DNA from: an uncultured Lactobacillus sp.
GTDB taxonomy: Bacteria; Bacillota; Bacilli; Lactobacillales; Lactobacillaceae
Direction: 5' to 3'
Assembly (NCBI GenBank): GCA_947641735.1
Contig: CANRQR010000011.1
Coordinates: 1-38,084, forward strand
Length of the DNA stretch: 38,084 nt
Shown here: one piece after another, positions 27,013-35,589 of the stretch
How the letters are laid out: each line of letters begins with the position of its first letter
How positions within the stretch are numbered: the first letter of the stretch is position 1
The notes under the pieces: model-generated
Database searches by the model: none
The model's input: the letters and a program-made list of their open reading frames with translations, nothing else
Told to the model about the DNA's origin: nothing
Position numbers and translations under genes: made by a program

Positions 27013-27096
27013 AAAAAAATTACCAAAGTTTTTGCGTAATAGTAATTGAGTAATGAAACTCAGGATCACGTGAAAAAACATTTGGTAATTTTTTGT
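27013..27096 (+). terminator. Long structured hairpin after gyrA
   Basis: Outer arms AAAAATTACCAAA and TTTGGTAATTTTT, a second stem GTTTTTGCGT with ACGTGAAAAAAC, and an apical TGAGT/ACTCA hairpin together fold about 80 bases into one imperfect rod ending in a T-run. It terminates the gyrase transcript. The 3' arm also contains the -35 of the rpsF promoter. Confidence 0.75.
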
Positions 27097-27110
27097 TTTT
27101 GTGATAAAAT
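27082..27110 (+). promoter_or_regulatory. Promoter of rpsF-ssb-rpsR
   Basis: TTGGTA (27082-27087), a 17-base spacer and TAAAAT (27105-27110) preceded by TGA (extended -10). The -35 lies in the 3' arm of the gyrA terminator. Confidence 0.6.
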
Positions 27111-27116
27111 CAAGCA

Positions 27117-27193
27117 TTGTGAGTAATATTATTCATTACTCCTTGTTCTTGATTTTACAAGAACCATTTAGTCCAAGAGGAGGTGCAATTATT
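27117..27193 (+). promoter_or_regulatory. Structured 5' leader of the rpsF operon
   Basis: Two small perfect hairpins, GAGTAAT/ATTACTC (27121-27141) and GTTCTTG/CAAGAAC (27145-27164), precede the AGGAGG. Ribosomal S6:S18 leaders are known to autoregulate this operon in many bacteria. I cannot confirm the exact S6:S18 binding motif by eye. Confidence 0.4.
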
Positions 27194-27490
27194 ATGGCAA
27201 AAACTAAGTACGAAGTTACTTACATCATCAAGCCTGATATTGACGAAGATTCAAAGAAAGCATTGATCGATCGTTTCGACAAGGTTGTTACAGACAACGG
27301 TGCTGAAGAACTTGAATCTAAAGATTGGGGTAAGAGACGTTTCGCATACGAAATTGAAAAATACCGTGAAGGTACTTATCACATTATGACTTTCGTTGCA
27401 GAAAACTCTGAACCAGTTGATGAATTTGGTCGTCTTTCTCGTATTGATAACCAAATTTTACGTTCAATGACTGTAAAATTAGACAAGTAA
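27194..27490 (+). CDS. rpsF: 30S ribosomal protein S6
   Basis: Small-subunit protein that pairs with S18 on the platform. From the ATG at 27194 it has 98 residues: [34 protein letters not shown] and a C-terminal segment with [13 protein letters not shown]. The frame opens 31 codons earlier without a plausible N-terminus. AGGAGG at 27178-27183 supports the chosen start. It is first in rpsF-ssb-rpsR, a conserved operon that keeps S6, S18 and single-strand binding protein together. Confidence 0.96.
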   Translation: MAKTKYEVTYIIKPDIDEDSKKALIDRFDKVVTDNGAEELESKDWGKRRFAYEIEKYREGTYHIMTFVAENSEPVDEFGRLSRIDNQILRSMTVKLDK

Positions 27491-27523
27491 TTTGTTTTCG
27501 TGAATTAGGAAGGGGACAAAAGT

Positions 27524-28042
27524 ATGATTAATAATGTTGTACTTGTTGGCCGTTTAACACGTGATCCTGATTTACGTACAACCGGGAGTGGAATCTCAGT
27601 TGCTACGTTTACTCTAGCTGTTGACCGTCAATATACCAATAGTCAAGGTGAACGTGGTGCTGATTTCATCAACTGTGTAATTTGGCGTAAAGCAGCAGAA
27701 AATTTTGCTAACTTTACTTCAAAGGGTTCATTAGTTGGTATTCAAGGTCGGATTCAAACTAGAACGTACGATGATAAGGACGGTAAGAGAGTATACGTGA
27801 CTGAAGTCATTGTTGATAATTTCTCTTTACTAGAATCACGTCGTGATCGTGAGAATCGTCAGACTAATGGTGGCAATTTTGCTCCCCAAGGAGGAAATGC
27901 TCCAAGTACCAATAATTTTGGTGGATCAAGTGCACCAAGCATGAACAATGCTCCTGCTAGTGGAGAAAGCAATAAACCGCAAGATCCATTTGCAGATTCC
28001 GGTAGCACAATTGACATTTCAGATGATGATCTCCCATTTTAA
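27524..28042 (+). CDS. ssb: Single-stranded DNA-binding protein
   Basis: Tetrameric OB-fold protein that coats single-stranded DNA during replication and repair. The OB fold fills residues 1-105 ([55 protein letters not shown]). A flexible linker rich in Gly, Asn, Ser and Pro follows. The tip is DDDLPF, the acidic tail that recruits partner proteins. At 172 residues it matches the essential SsbA type rather than a competence or phage SSB. A good GGAAGGGG-like ribosome-binding site is present. Confidence 0.97.
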   Translation: MINNVVLVGRLTRDPDLRTTGSGISVATFTLAVDRQYTNSQGERGADFINCVIWRKAAENFANFTSKGSLVGIQGRIQTRTYDDKDGKRVYVTEVIVDNFSLLESRRDRENRQTNGGNFAPQGGNAPSTNNFGGSSAPSMNNAPASGESNKPQDPFADSGSTIDISDDDLPF

Positions 28043-28066
28043 TTTTAATTAGAAAGGATCTTTGAT

Positions 28067-28303
28067 ATGGCTCAACAAAGAAGAGGTGGCCGTCGTCGTC
28101 GTAAGGTTGACTTTATTGCAGCTAACCACATTGACTACATCGACTACAAAGATGTTGATTTGTTGAAACGTTTTATCTCTGAAAGAGGTAAGATCTTACC
28201 ACGTCGTGTCACTGGCACTAGCGCAAAGAATCAACGTAAGTTGACTGTTGCTATCAAGAGAGCTCGTGTTATGGGCTTATTGCCATTCGTCGCAGAAGAC
28301 TAA
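28067..28303 (+). CDS. rpsR: 30S ribosomal protein S18
   Basis: Basic 78-residue small-subunit protein partnering S6. It starts [15 protein letters not shown] and contains the typical [36 protein letters not shown] and a final [19 protein letters not shown] precedes the ATG by 8 bases. It is the last gene of the operon, closed by a strong terminator. I see no Cys, so it lacks the zinc-type N-terminus known in some S18 forms. Confidence 0.97.
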   Translation: MAQQRRGGRRRRKVDFIAANHIDYIDYKDVDLLKRFISERGKILPRRVTGTSAKNQRKLTVAIKRARVMGLLPFVAED

Positions 28304-28320
28304 TAACAGATCACAAATAA

Positions 28321-28350
28321 TAAAAAGAGTAGCTTATGCTACTCTTTTTA
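28321..28350 (+). terminator. Terminator of rpsF-ssb-rpsR
   Basis: TAAAAAGAGTAGC/GCTACTCTTTTTA, a 13-bp perfect stem with a TTAT loop, followed by TTTTG. Confidence 0.9.
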
Positions 28351-28396
28351 TTTTGTTTTTTGCGGTATTATAAAAGAAGTAAATGGAGGGATTGTC

Positions 28397-29314
28397 ATGA
28401 TTATTAAGCAAAAACTAGCCGGAAACATTGATTTTGACTACAAATGGTACGATATTTATAACTGTGACGATCATGATATTAGATTATTAAAAGATGATTT
28501 TGATTTAACGTCAGAGATTATCTCTTATATTACCGACCTTCACGAACGTCCTCACTTTGATCATGATTATATTACTAACAGTGATTTGTTGGTTTACGAT
28601 GTTCCAGTTTGGCCAACAGCTGATGCAGATCATTTTACGACTTTACCAATAAAGTTTTTAATGGTCGATCATACACTTTTTACTGTTCATTCTCCTGATA
28701 CAACTTATATGATTGAAGAATTTAGGCAACGCCCCGATGAGCATATTCATAGTGAAAAAGAATTGATTTTTGCTATTCTTTTTGCCGTTACGAAATACTT
28801 TCAAAGGGCACTTAGCCAGCTAAACAGTCAACGATTAGTTTTAGATAATAACTTAAGTGAGCGAATTCATAATAAAGACTTACAAGAATTATCACAGGTT
28901 GAAAAAAGTTTGGTTTATTTATCTAGTTCAATTAGAACTAATCTAATGATGCTTGAAAGTCTAAAAAATAAAAAATCAGGACTCCATATGAATGCTTCTG
29001 AAGAGGAAATGTGTGACGATATTATCATTGAAGTTCAGCAATCTTCACAGATGATCAAAATTTATAGTGAAGTGACTGAAGAAATCTCTAAGACGTCCAA
29101 CAACATTCTGAATAATAACTTAAACAATACCATGCAGTTTTTGACTGTGTGGTCACTTCTTTTAACAATTCCAACAATTGTAACAGGATTCTTTGGGATG
29201 AATGTTGATTTGCCTATTTTTCATAATCCATTTGACTGGGTGATAATTACTGTAGGTTCGATTATTGTAATGGCAATTTTGCTTTGGTATTTACGTCGAC
29301 ATAACATGCTCTGA
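28397..29314 (+). CDS. corA: CorA-family divalent cation transporter
   Basis: Pentameric membrane channel for Mg2+ or related divalent metals (Co2+, Ni2+). The 305 residues have an acidic cytosolic alpha/beta domain, a long helix region and two C-terminal membrane segments. The first ends in the pore motif FFGMN (GMN at 267-269), with VDLP in the external loop. The short tail is basic (WYLRRHNML). GGAGG lies upstream of the ATG. It stands alone between two strong terminators. Selectivity between Mg2+ and other metals cannot be read from the sequence. Confidence 0.9.
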   Translation: MIIKQKLAGNIDFDYKWYDIYNCDDHDIRLLKDDFDLTSEIISYITDLHERPHFDHDYITNSDLLVYDVPVWPTADADHFTTLPIKFLMVDHTLFTVHSPDTTYMIEEFRQRPDEHIHSEKELIFAILFAVTKYFQRALSQLNSQRLVLDNNLSERIHNKDLQELSQVEKSLVYLSSSIRTNLMMLESLKNKKSGLHMNASEEEMCDDIIIEVQQSSQMIKIYSEVTEEISKTSNNILNNNLNNTMQFLTVWSLLLTIPTIVTGFFGMNVDLPIFHNPFDWVIITVGSIIVMAILLWYLRRHNML

Positions 29315-29350
29315 TGCTTGCTTAGCTTAGATGATAAGCAAGCATTTTTT
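29314..29350 (+). terminator. Terminator of the corA gene
   Basis: ATGCTTGCTTA/TAAGCAAGCAT, an 11-bp perfect stem with a 10-base loop, then six T. The stem begins at the last base of the stop codon. Confidence 0.9.
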
Positions 29351-29354
29351 GATG

Positions 29355-29360
29355 TATAAT
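29355..29360 (+). promoter_or_regulatory. Possible -10 of the gdpP-rplI-dnaB promoter
   Basis: A perfect TATAAT just after the corA terminator. No good -35 is visible at 16-18 bases, so the assignment rests on the hexamer and its position 60 bases before gdpP. Confidence 0.35.
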
Positions 29361-29421
29361 ATAAAGTGATGCAGTATATTATTTTTGATGATATTAATGC
29401 TATAAACAGGAAGGAATTTCA

Positions 29422-31440
29422 ATGAAAGGCTTTTTACGCAAATTAGAATTGCCTGAATTTGTTAAAGATACACGTTTAACAGCATCATTGATTATTGTCC
29501 TTGTTTTATCCTTATTAGGAGCAATTATTGGGACATTAATTAGTCCACTTTTTGGACTTGCTATGGTGCTGCTGTTCATCTTAACAATTATTTTTGTAAT
29601 ATATGGAATTTATGTTCTAGCTGGGAATACTAATAATTATGCTGCTAATCTTTCATACCGCATAAAGCGTGGGGAACAAGAGGCTATGATTAAAATGCCT
29701 CTCGGAATTATGCTTTATGATAAAGATCGACAAATTCAATGGATTAATCCTTATCTGCAAATGTATTTGCATGGTAAAGATATTATTGGCTCTTCTATCT
29801 CCTCAGTAGATAAAGAGTTAGCTAAATATGTTGATGATGCTATTAAGTCAAATAGCAATCAAAATAAAATTATTAAATGGGGCGACCGAAAGTTTGAAAT
29901 GGTTGTCCAAGATGATTTGGGTGTCGTATATTTACTTGATATTACGCGCTATGCCAATATTGAGGAAAAGTATAAACAGGAGAGATTAGCAATTGGCTTA
30001 ATATTTATTGATAATTATGATGAATTAAGCCAATCTATGAGTGATCAGAACTTAACAAATATGAGTTCATATGTCCAAAATGCCCTCAGCAATTACGCTG
30101 GACAATTTAATTCATATCTTAAACGGATTGATGAAGATCACTTTATTTTGTTGACGCATATGCATGATTTGGCCAAGATGGAAGAAGATAAGTTCTCTAT
30201 TTTGGATAAAGTTAGAACTGAATCAAGTCGAAAGAATATGCCATTGACCTTGTCTATTGGGATTGCATTTGGCTCAGAAAGCTTAAATGAAATTGCTGAT
30301 CAAGCTCAATCCAACTTAGATTTAGCTTTAGGACGTGGTGGAGACCAAGTTGTTGTAAAACAATCGGGTCATGAAGCTCATTTTTATGGTGGAAAATCTA
30401 ATCCAATGGAGAAACGAACTCGGGTAAGAGCTAGAATGGTTTCTCAGGCCTTGGTAGAATTATTTAAGGGCGTTGACCATGTTTTTGTTCAAGGACATCG
30501 AAATCCTGACTTAGATGCGATTGGATCTGCAATTGGAATTGTAAAAATTGCTCGAATTCATGGTGTAAAAGCTAGTGTTGTTTTAGATGTTGATCACGTT
30601 AATTATGATGTGGGACGTTTGATTGCCAAAATGCAAGCTGCCGGTATAGATAAAGATGTATTTATTTCGCCTAAAGATGCTTTAGAAGAAGCAACAGATG
30701 AGTCTTTACTAGTTTTAACAGATCACTCTAAGTACAGTATTACTTATGATCCAGAACTTTACGACCGGTTGAAGAATCGATTAATTATTATTGATCACCA
30801 CCGCCGCGGGGAAGAATTCCCTGAAAATCCAATGCTGGTATACATTGAGCCGTATGCATCTTCGACTTGTGAGCTTGTAACTGAAATGATTGAGTACCAA
30901 CCTCAAGGCGGAGAAGGTGTCTTGACTGATTTAGAAGCATCAGCTATGCTAGCTGGTATTACAGTCGACTCAAAGGAATTCTCCTTGAGAACTGGAACTA
31001 GAACTTTTGATGCAGCAAGTTATTTACGGTCAATTGGAGCAGATACGCAAGTTGTATCTGAACTTTTGAAAGAAAATATCGATAATTACTTGCAAAGAAG
31101 TCACTTAGTTTCTACGATTGACATGATTGAACCAGATATGGCTCTCTTAGTGGGTGAAGAAAATAAGATTTATGATCCCATTATTACTGCTCAAGCAGCC
31201 GATACAGCTTTATCTCTTGAACATGTAGATGCCAGTTTTGCATTAACTAGACGGAGTAAAGATGCAGTTGGTATCTCAGCTCGTTCAATGGGTAATGTTA
31301 ACGTTCAAGTAATTATGGAAAAACTAGGCGGAGGCGGTCACTTATCTAATGCCGCAACTCAGCTCAAGGGGATAACAATCGAAGAAGCTAAAGTTAAGCT
31401 CTTGGGAGCAATTAATGACTATCTCAAAGAAAATGAATAG
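29422..31440 (+). CDS. gdpP: Cyclic-di-AMP phosphodiesterase GdpP (YybT)
   Basis: Membrane-bound enzyme that hydrolyses c-di-AMP to pApA and so tunes potassium balance, wall stress and beta-lactam tolerance. The order of domains in 672 residues is: two membrane helices (about 20-66), a PAS-like domain (85-175), a degenerate GGDEF domain (about 185-315, reading GRGGDQV), and a DHH/DHHA1 phosphodiesterase. The last shows [11 protein letters not shown] (359-369), LTDHS, IDHH (457-460) and the DHHA1 [17 protein letters not shown] lies upstream of the ATG. rplI begins 11 bases after the stop, so gdpP, rplI and dnaB form one unit, a common Firmicute order. Confidence 0.95.
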   Translation: MKGFLRKLELPEFVKDTRLTASLIIVLVLSLLGAIIGTLISPLFGLAMVLLFILTIIFVIYGIYVLAGNTNNYAANLSYRIKRGEQEAMIKMPLGIMLYDKDRQIQWINPYLQMYLHGKDIIGSSISSVDKELAKYVDDAIKSNSNQNKIIKWGDRKFEMVVQDDLGVVYLLDITRYANIEEKYKQERLAIGLIFIDNYDELSQSMSDQNLTNMSSYVQNALSNYAGQFNSYLKRIDEDHFILLTHMHDLAKMEEDKFSILDKVRTESSRKNMPLTLSIGIAFGSESLNEIADQAQSNLDLALGRGGDQVVVKQSGHEAHFYGGKSNPMEKRTRVRARMVSQALVELFKGVDHVFVQGHRNPDLDAIGSAIGIVKIARIHGVKASVVLDVDHVNYDVGRLIAKMQAAGIDKDVFISPKDALEEATDESLLVLTDHSKYSITYDPELYDRLKNRLIIIDHHRRGEEFPENPMLVYIEPYASSTCELVTEMIEYQPQGGEGVLTDLEASAMLAGITVDSKEFSLRTGTRTFDAASYLRSIGADTQVVSELLKENIDNYLQRSHLVSTIDMIEPDMALLVGEENKIYDPIITAQAADTALSLEHVDASFALTRRSKDAVGISARSMGNVNVQVIMEKLGGGGHLSNAATQLKGITIEEAKVKLLGAINDYLKENE

Positions 31441-31451
31441 GAGTGAAACTT

Positions 31452-31907
31452 ATGAAAGTTATTTTTATTAAAGACATGAAGGGTAAAGGTAAACGCGGAG
31501 AAGTTAAGAATGTACCTGATGGCTACGCTCAAAACTTCTTGATTAAAAATGGCTATGCTAAGGAAGCAACTAGTTCTAACTTAAACACCCTAAAACGTGT
31601 TCAAAAGGCAGAAAAAGATGCTTACGAAGCAGAAAAAGCAGCAGCTGAAGATATTAAGAAAAAACTTGAAGATGACAAGACAATCGTAAACTTTAAGTCT
31701 AAAGCTGGCACCGACTCTCGTTTATTCGGTTCTATTTCAAGTAAGAAGATTGTTGAAGGACTTGAAAAGCAATACGGTATTAAAGTCGATAAGCGTAAAT
31801 TGGAGCTTCCAGAGCCAATTAAATCTTTAGGATACACAAATGTACCTGTTAAACTATTTAAAGGCGTAGAAGCAGTAATTCGCGTTCACATTACGGAGCA
31901 AGACTAA
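31452..31907 (+). CDS. rplI: 50S ribosomal protein L9
   Basis: Large-subunit protein with two globular domains joined by a long helix, bound to 23S rRNA near the L1 stalk. From the ATG at 31452 it has 151 residues. The N-terminal domain reads [20 protein letters not shown] and [13 protein letters not shown], the connecting helix is Ala/Glu/Lys-rich, and the C-terminal domain has [17 protein letters not shown] and HVHITEQD-like end residues (IRVHITEQD). Start: an in-frame GTG lies three codons upstream, but GGAG is 8 bases from the ATG and the family begins MKVIF. dnaB starts 3 bases after its stop. Confidence 0.96.
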   Translation: MKVIFIKDMKGKGKRGEVKNVPDGYAQNFLIKNGYAKEATSSNLNTLKRVQKAEKDAYEAEKAAAEDIKKKLEDDKTIVNFKSKAGTDSRLFGSISSKKIVEGLEKQYGIKVDKRKLELPEPIKSLGYTNVPVKLFKGVEAVIRVHITEQD

Positions 31908-31909
31908 TA

Positions 31910-33283
31910 ATGGATAATGTTGTTTCTCAACAAATTCCCCATGATAGTGAAGCAGAAAAGGCGGTCCTAGGGGCCGTCTTTTTAGATCCCGAAGCAATTA
32001 TTGATGCTTCAGATGTATTACAGCCTGATGATTTTTATGAACATGCAAATAGAATTGTTTTTCAGGCAATGCTTAATATCTCAGATCGTGAGGAAGTAAT
32101 TGACCCAGTTACTTTACAAGATGAGTTAAAGAAAAATAATCAAGTGGATGATATTGGGGGGATTGCCTATGTTACAGAACTATCAATGGCAACTCCAACA
32201 GCAGCCCATGTTACTTACTACGCAAAAATTGTAAAGCGAAAAGCTATTCTTAGAAATCTAATTTCTACTAGTCAAAGGATTATTCAAAATGCAATTGAAG
32301 GCTCTGATGATGTAACTGATATCTTAGATGATGCAGAAAGCCAAATAATGGGGGTCTCCCAGGATAATGCAAGTGGTGGGTTCAAATCTATTCATGATGT
32401 ATTAAATACGGCTATGGAAGAAATTAACTCGATTCCTGATGATGGAAATATGGTGACCGGTTTACCATCTGGATTTTCTGAATTAGATAAGATGACAACT
32501 GGTTTTCACGATGATGAATTAATTATCTTGGCCGCTCGTCCTGGGGTGGGTAAAACTGCTTTTGCTCTTAATGTAGCACAATTTGTTGGACTAAAAACTG
32601 ATAAAACTGTTGCTATGTTCTCTCTTGAAATGGGAGCTGAGCAATTAGTTCAAAGAATGCTAGCTTCTGAGGGATTAATTGATTCACAGCATCTTAGAAC
32701 CGGTCAACTGACTGATGAAGAGTGGCGTAAGCTAGTTGTAGCAGCTGGTTCACTAGATAATACCAGTATCTACATTGATGATACGCCAGGAATTAAAATG
32801 AGTGAGATTCGAGCTAAAGCCCGTAGATTAGCTAAAGAAAAAGGAAATTTAGGCTTAATTGTAATTGACTACTTGCAGCTAATTGAAGGACCACGAAGTG
32901 AATCTCGTCAACAAGAAGTTTCTGCAATTTCACGTCAATTAAAGAAATTAGCTAAAGAATTACATATTCCTGTTATTGCCCTCTCACAACTTTCTCGTTC
33001 AGTTGAACAACGTCAAGATAAGCGTCCAGTTTTATCTGATATTCGTGAATCGGGGTCTATTGAACAAGATGCCGATATTGTTGCCTTCCTTTATCGTGAT
33101 GATTATTATCGTGATGAGCGCGACGAAGATGATGAGGGCGAAGTAGAAGCAGAAGAAGATAACGGCGAAGTAGAAGTAATTATCGAGAAAAACCGTTCTG
33201 GTACACGTGGAACAGTTAAATTAATGTTCTCTAAACCATATAACCGTTTTTCAAATCTTGACTATACTCATAGCGAGGCTTAA
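31910..33283 (+). CDS. dnaB: Replicative DNA helicase DnaB
   Basis: Hexameric helicase that unwinds the fork (called DnaC in B. subtilis). The 457 residues have the N-terminal helical domain (PHDSEAEKAVLGAVFLDPEA) and a RecA-like ATPase with Walker A AARPGVGKTAFALN, SLEMGAEQLVQRM, Walker B LIVIDYLQLI and SDIRESGSIEQDAD. A very acidic segment (about 402-423, rich in Glu and Asp) is inserted before the final strand IIEKNRSGTRG, longer than in most relatives I know. There is no intein. The ribosome-binding site (GGAG, 11 bases away) lies inside rplI, so expression is coupled. No clear terminator follows the stop. Confidence 0.96.
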   Translation: MDNVVSQQIPHDSEAEKAVLGAVFLDPEAIIDASDVLQPDDFYEHANRIVFQAMLNISDREEVIDPVTLQDELKKNNQVDDIGGIAYVTELSMATPTAAHVTYYAKIVKRKAILRNLISTSQRIIQNAIEGSDDVTDILDDAESQIMGVSQDNASGGFKSIHDVLNTAMEEINSIPDDGNMVTGLPSGFSELDKMTTGFHDDELIILAARPGVGKTAFALNVAQFVGLKTDKTVAMFSLEMGAEQLVQRMLASEGLIDSQHLRTGQLTDEEWRKLVVAAGSLDNTSIYIDDTPGIKMSEIRAKARRLAKEKGNLGLIVIDYLQLIEGPRSESRQQEVSAISRQLKKLAKELHIPVIALSQLSRSVEQRQDKRPVLSDIRESGSIEQDADIVAFLYRDDYYRDERDEDDEGEVEAEEDNGEVEVIIEKNRSGTRGTVKLMFSKPYNRFSNLDYTHSEA

Positions 33284-33291
33284 AAAAAGAT

Positions 33292-33320
33292 TTGTAAGCG
33301 TTTCATTAATTAGCTATACT
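33292..33320 (+). promoter_or_regulatory. Promoter of the fructokinase gene
   Basis: TTGTAA (33292-33297), a 17-base spacer and TATACT (33315-33320), overlapping a second possible TATAAT (33320-33325). It lies 60 bases before the start codon. Confidence 0.6.
33293..33306. promoter_or_regulatory. cre-like site over the fructokinase promoter
   Basis: TGTAAGCGTTTCAT matches TGWAARCGYTWNCW at 13 of 14 positions (A for the last C). It overlaps the -35, so CcpA would be expected to repress. Confidence 0.55.
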
Positions 33321-33379
33321 ATAATAGTTAAAAGTATATCTTTTTAGTAAAGTTAAGTGAATGAGAAGGTGTAAGTTGA

Positions 33380-34264
33380 ATGGTAGAAAATAAATATGTC
33401 GGTAGTATTGAAGCTGGTGGAACTAAATTTATCTTGGCAGTTCAAGATACAGAAACTGGCAAAATTGTAGCTAAGAAGAGAATTCCAACAACAGATGCAA
33501 AAGAAACTTTAGCAAGAAGTATTGAATTCTTTAAAGAGCACCCAGTAGCTACTTTGGGAATTGGTACTTTTGGTCCAATTGACATCAATCCAAATTCTAG
33601 AACATTTGGTTATATCTTAGATACACCTAAGCGTGGTTGGTCAGGAACCAATGTTAAAGGCACTTTTGAAAAAGAACTAGGTATTCCTGTGGTAATGACT
33701 ACGGACGTGAATGCTTCTTGTTATGGTGAGTATATTGCACGTGGAAAAGATGATTCTAAGACTTATTTCTATGTAACAATTGGAACAGGGATTGGTGCCG
33801 GTGCGGTACAAGCTGGTAAATTTATTGGTTTAAATAATCACCCAGAAATGGGGCACATGCTAGTTACCCCTTATCCTGGTGACAACTATACTGGAAAATG
33901 TCCATTTCACGGTAATAAATGTGTTGAAGGAATGGCAGCTGGACCTTCTCTAGAAGGAAGAACTGGTATTCCAGGTGAAAAACTACCTAGAGACCATAAG
34001 GTATTTACCTACGTTTCATACTATGTAGCTCAATTATTATTCAATGCTTACATGACAATGCGCCCAGATGTAATGGTTGTTGGCGGCTCAGTACTTAATG
34101 ATCAAGACTTGGTCCGAGTTCGTGGATTCTTTAGAGAATTTAATAATAATTATGTTGCAACGCCAGACGTTGACGAATTAATCGTACGTCCAGCAGTTGA
34201 AGATAATGGTTCTGCCACTTTAGGTGACTTTGAACTAGCTAAGGAAGCTTTGAAAAATCAATAA
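33380..34264 (+). CDS. ROK-family fructokinase
   Basis: ATP-dependent sugar kinase, most like the fructokinases that feed fructose 6-phosphate into glycolysis. The 294 residues have the N-terminal phosphate loop IEAGGTKF (10-17), the catalytic Asp in TTDVNASCYGEY (Asp109), TIGTGIGAGAV, and the ROK zinc motif with His159, Cys174, His177 and Cys181 (HPEMGHM, then KCPFHGNKCVEG). VVGGSV is in the second ATPase half. A weak AAGGTG-type ribosome-binding site precedes the ATG by about 9 bases. It stands alone, with its own promoter and cre-like site after dnaB. Glucose, mannose or other hexoses as substrate cannot be excluded. Confidence 0.88.
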   Translation: MVENKYVGSIEAGGTKFILAVQDTETGKIVAKKRIPTTDAKETLARSIEFFKEHPVATLGIGTFGPIDINPNSRTFGYILDTPKRGWSGTNVKGTFEKELGIPVVMTTDVNASCYGEYIARGKDDSKTYFYVTIGTGIGAGAVQAGKFIGLNNHPEMGHMLVTPYPGDNYTGKCPFHGNKCVEGMAAGPSLEGRTGIPGEKLPRDHKVFTYVSYYVAQLLFNAYMTMRPDVMVVGGSVLNDQDLVRVRGFFREFNNNYVATPDVDELIVRPAVEDNGSATLGDFELAKEALKNQ

Positions 34265-34275
34265 AAATATATAGT

Positions 34276-34309
34276 AAAAGGGCAACTTCATTTGAAGTTG
34301 CCCTTTTTT
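34276..34309. terminator. Bidirectional terminator between convergent genes
   Basis: AAAAGGGCAACTTCA/TGAAGTTGCCCTTTT, a 15-bp perfect inverted repeat, followed by TT on the plus strand. It serves the fructokinase gene and, read leftward, the DUF2974 gene. Confidence 0.92.
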
Positions 34310-34310
34310 G

Positions 34311-34326
34311 TGTTTCACATGAAACA
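34311..34326. promoter_or_regulatory. parS-like ParB-binding site (right)
   Basis: TGTTTCACATGAAACA matches 15 of 16 positions of the parS consensus TGTTTCACGTGAAACA. It is intergenic, directly beside a terminator and 3 bases before the 3' end of the next gene, about 16 kb right of dnaA. The left copy at 9381 has the same core. Confidence 0.8.
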
Positions 34327-34329
34327 AAT

Positions 34330-35472
34330 TTAACTTCCATCATATGAATCATCAACAATTGGTCCTTTACTTGAATCGTTGCCAAGAGGTTCTAGATGTT
34401 CAGTATGGTTAAGAAATGGAAGATTAATGTATTGACGTGCTGTCGTGGTAATATCAGATATTATTTCGTTAGCAATTAAGCGAGTTTTTGGATCTAATGA
34501 AAGATAAGCATGACTAAATTGGATTGCGCCACGAATTTTATTAGTTGTTAGTTGCCTGGCATCAGTGATTTTTTGAGATTCTAGAGCTGTAAAGAAAGCA
34601 AGCCATAGTTCTTCACGTTTTTCACGTGGAATTTTTGTATTCCAGGAAATAAATGTACTTCTAATAATTCTGCTAGCATTGCTGAGACAAGGAGCCATAA
34701 CAAAGCTATTTCGAGCAACTTCCCAATGAAGGGGATTATGCTGCTGCATTAAATGTTTCATCTTGCTTTTAACTACGATGACACGTTCGGGATGATCAAG
34801 CATCATTCCAAAAATTGATCCTTCAGGAACATAAGTGATCATCTTGGGAATAGCTCTTTGAAATTCTAGTTGATCATAAGTTTCTTTCATAAACCCAGGA
34901 CCATCAAAACTATATGCTTTTATTATTTGATCTTGAATTTTAGGTGAAACAGCAGAGATAGCATAAGCAGCAAAATTTCCACCTTTTGAATGACCAGTAG
35001 TATAAATTTGCTTATCAGGATAAGTCTGGGCAATTTTATCTAAATAGTCTGTTGCTACACTTTGTCCAAAAATTTCTGGCTGATAACTCATATCTACATC
35101 TTCATTCAGTCCGACCATGGATCCATCAGTTCCTCGATAGGCTACTAGAATAGTCTGAGGATCTAATTCAATTGTCATGGCTGTGAACTGTACTGGTGGC
35201 TTTTTCTGGGAAAGATGAGACCAGTCTAAAAAGCGCATATTTTTATATCGATCACTAAGGTTGATTAATTGAGCTTCTACTTTATCTGAATGAATTAATG
35301 TCTTTTTTTGTATTAAACGTTTTGTAGCTGCTTCGAGAGTATGCCCTTTAACACTAGAATCAAAAGGAAGATAAGCAAATGCGGCAAAAAGTCCGGCATC
35401 TAAACTATTAAATGGTTCTCGATCAAGTGTTAGGTCCCCTCGCCAGCGAACATAATCAAGTATTTTACCCAA
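34330..35472 (-). CDS. DUF2974 (Mbeg1-like) alpha/beta-hydrolase-fold protein
   Basis: A 380-residue protein of the DUF2974 family common in lactobacilli and streptococci. It has a lipase-like core: ILVAYRGTDG (109-117) resembles the oxyanion-strand motif of class 3 lipases, and TGHSKGGN (159-166) holds the nucleophile-elbow Ser162. A conserved Asp follows in SFDGPGF. There is no signal peptide, so it is probably cytosolic. The C-terminus is acidic and disordered. The start is TTG with AGAGGA upstream (9 bases from the AGG); no better ATG is in frame. It is transcribed leftward, against replication. Substrate and role are unknown to me; esterase or lipase activity is an inference from the fold. 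Confidence 0.75.
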   Translation of the reverse strand: MGKILDYVRWRGDLTLDREPFNSLDAGLFAAFAYLPFDSSVKGHTLEAATKRLIQKKTLIHSDKVEAQLINLSDRYKNMRFLDWSHLSQKKPPVQFTAMTIELDPQTILVAYRGTDGSMVGLNEDVDMSYQPEIFGQSVATDYLDKIAQTYPDKQIYTTGHSKGGNFAAYAISAVSPKIQDQIIKAYSFDGPGFMKETYDQLEFQRAIPKMITYVPEGSIFGMMLDHPERVIVVKSKMKHLMQQHNPLHWEVARNSFVMAPCLSNASRIIRSTFISWNTKIPREKREELWLAFFTALESQKITDARQLTTNKIRGAIQFSHAYLSLDPKTRLIANEIISDITTTARQYINLPFLNHTEHLEPLGNDSSKGPIVDDSYDGS

Positions 35473-35556
35473 GATAAAAGTCCTCTCATTAAGGGTTGTA
35501 TTATTTTTATTTTAATGCTTTTTGGCTTAAAGATAAAAGCAGAACACATTTATCTA

Positions 35557-35584
35557 TAAAAAAAGAAGAGCTAATGCTCTTCTT
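35557..35584 (-). terminator. Terminator of the glycosidase-like gene
   Basis: AAGAAGAGC/GCTCTTCTT, a 9-bp stem with a TAAT loop, followed by seven T on the minus strand. It lies 6 bases after the stop. Confidence 0.88.
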
Positions 35585-35589
35585 GATTA

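Noticed and set aside
27064-27082. TCACGTGAAAAAA near the gyrA terminator, resembling parS
   Set aside because: The left half-site is missing (12 of 16 matches), and the bases belong to the paired stem of the terminator rod.
34617-34634. TTCACGTGG inside the DUF2974 gene, resembling parS
   Set aside because: Right half-site absent and coding; the true palindrome is at 34311.
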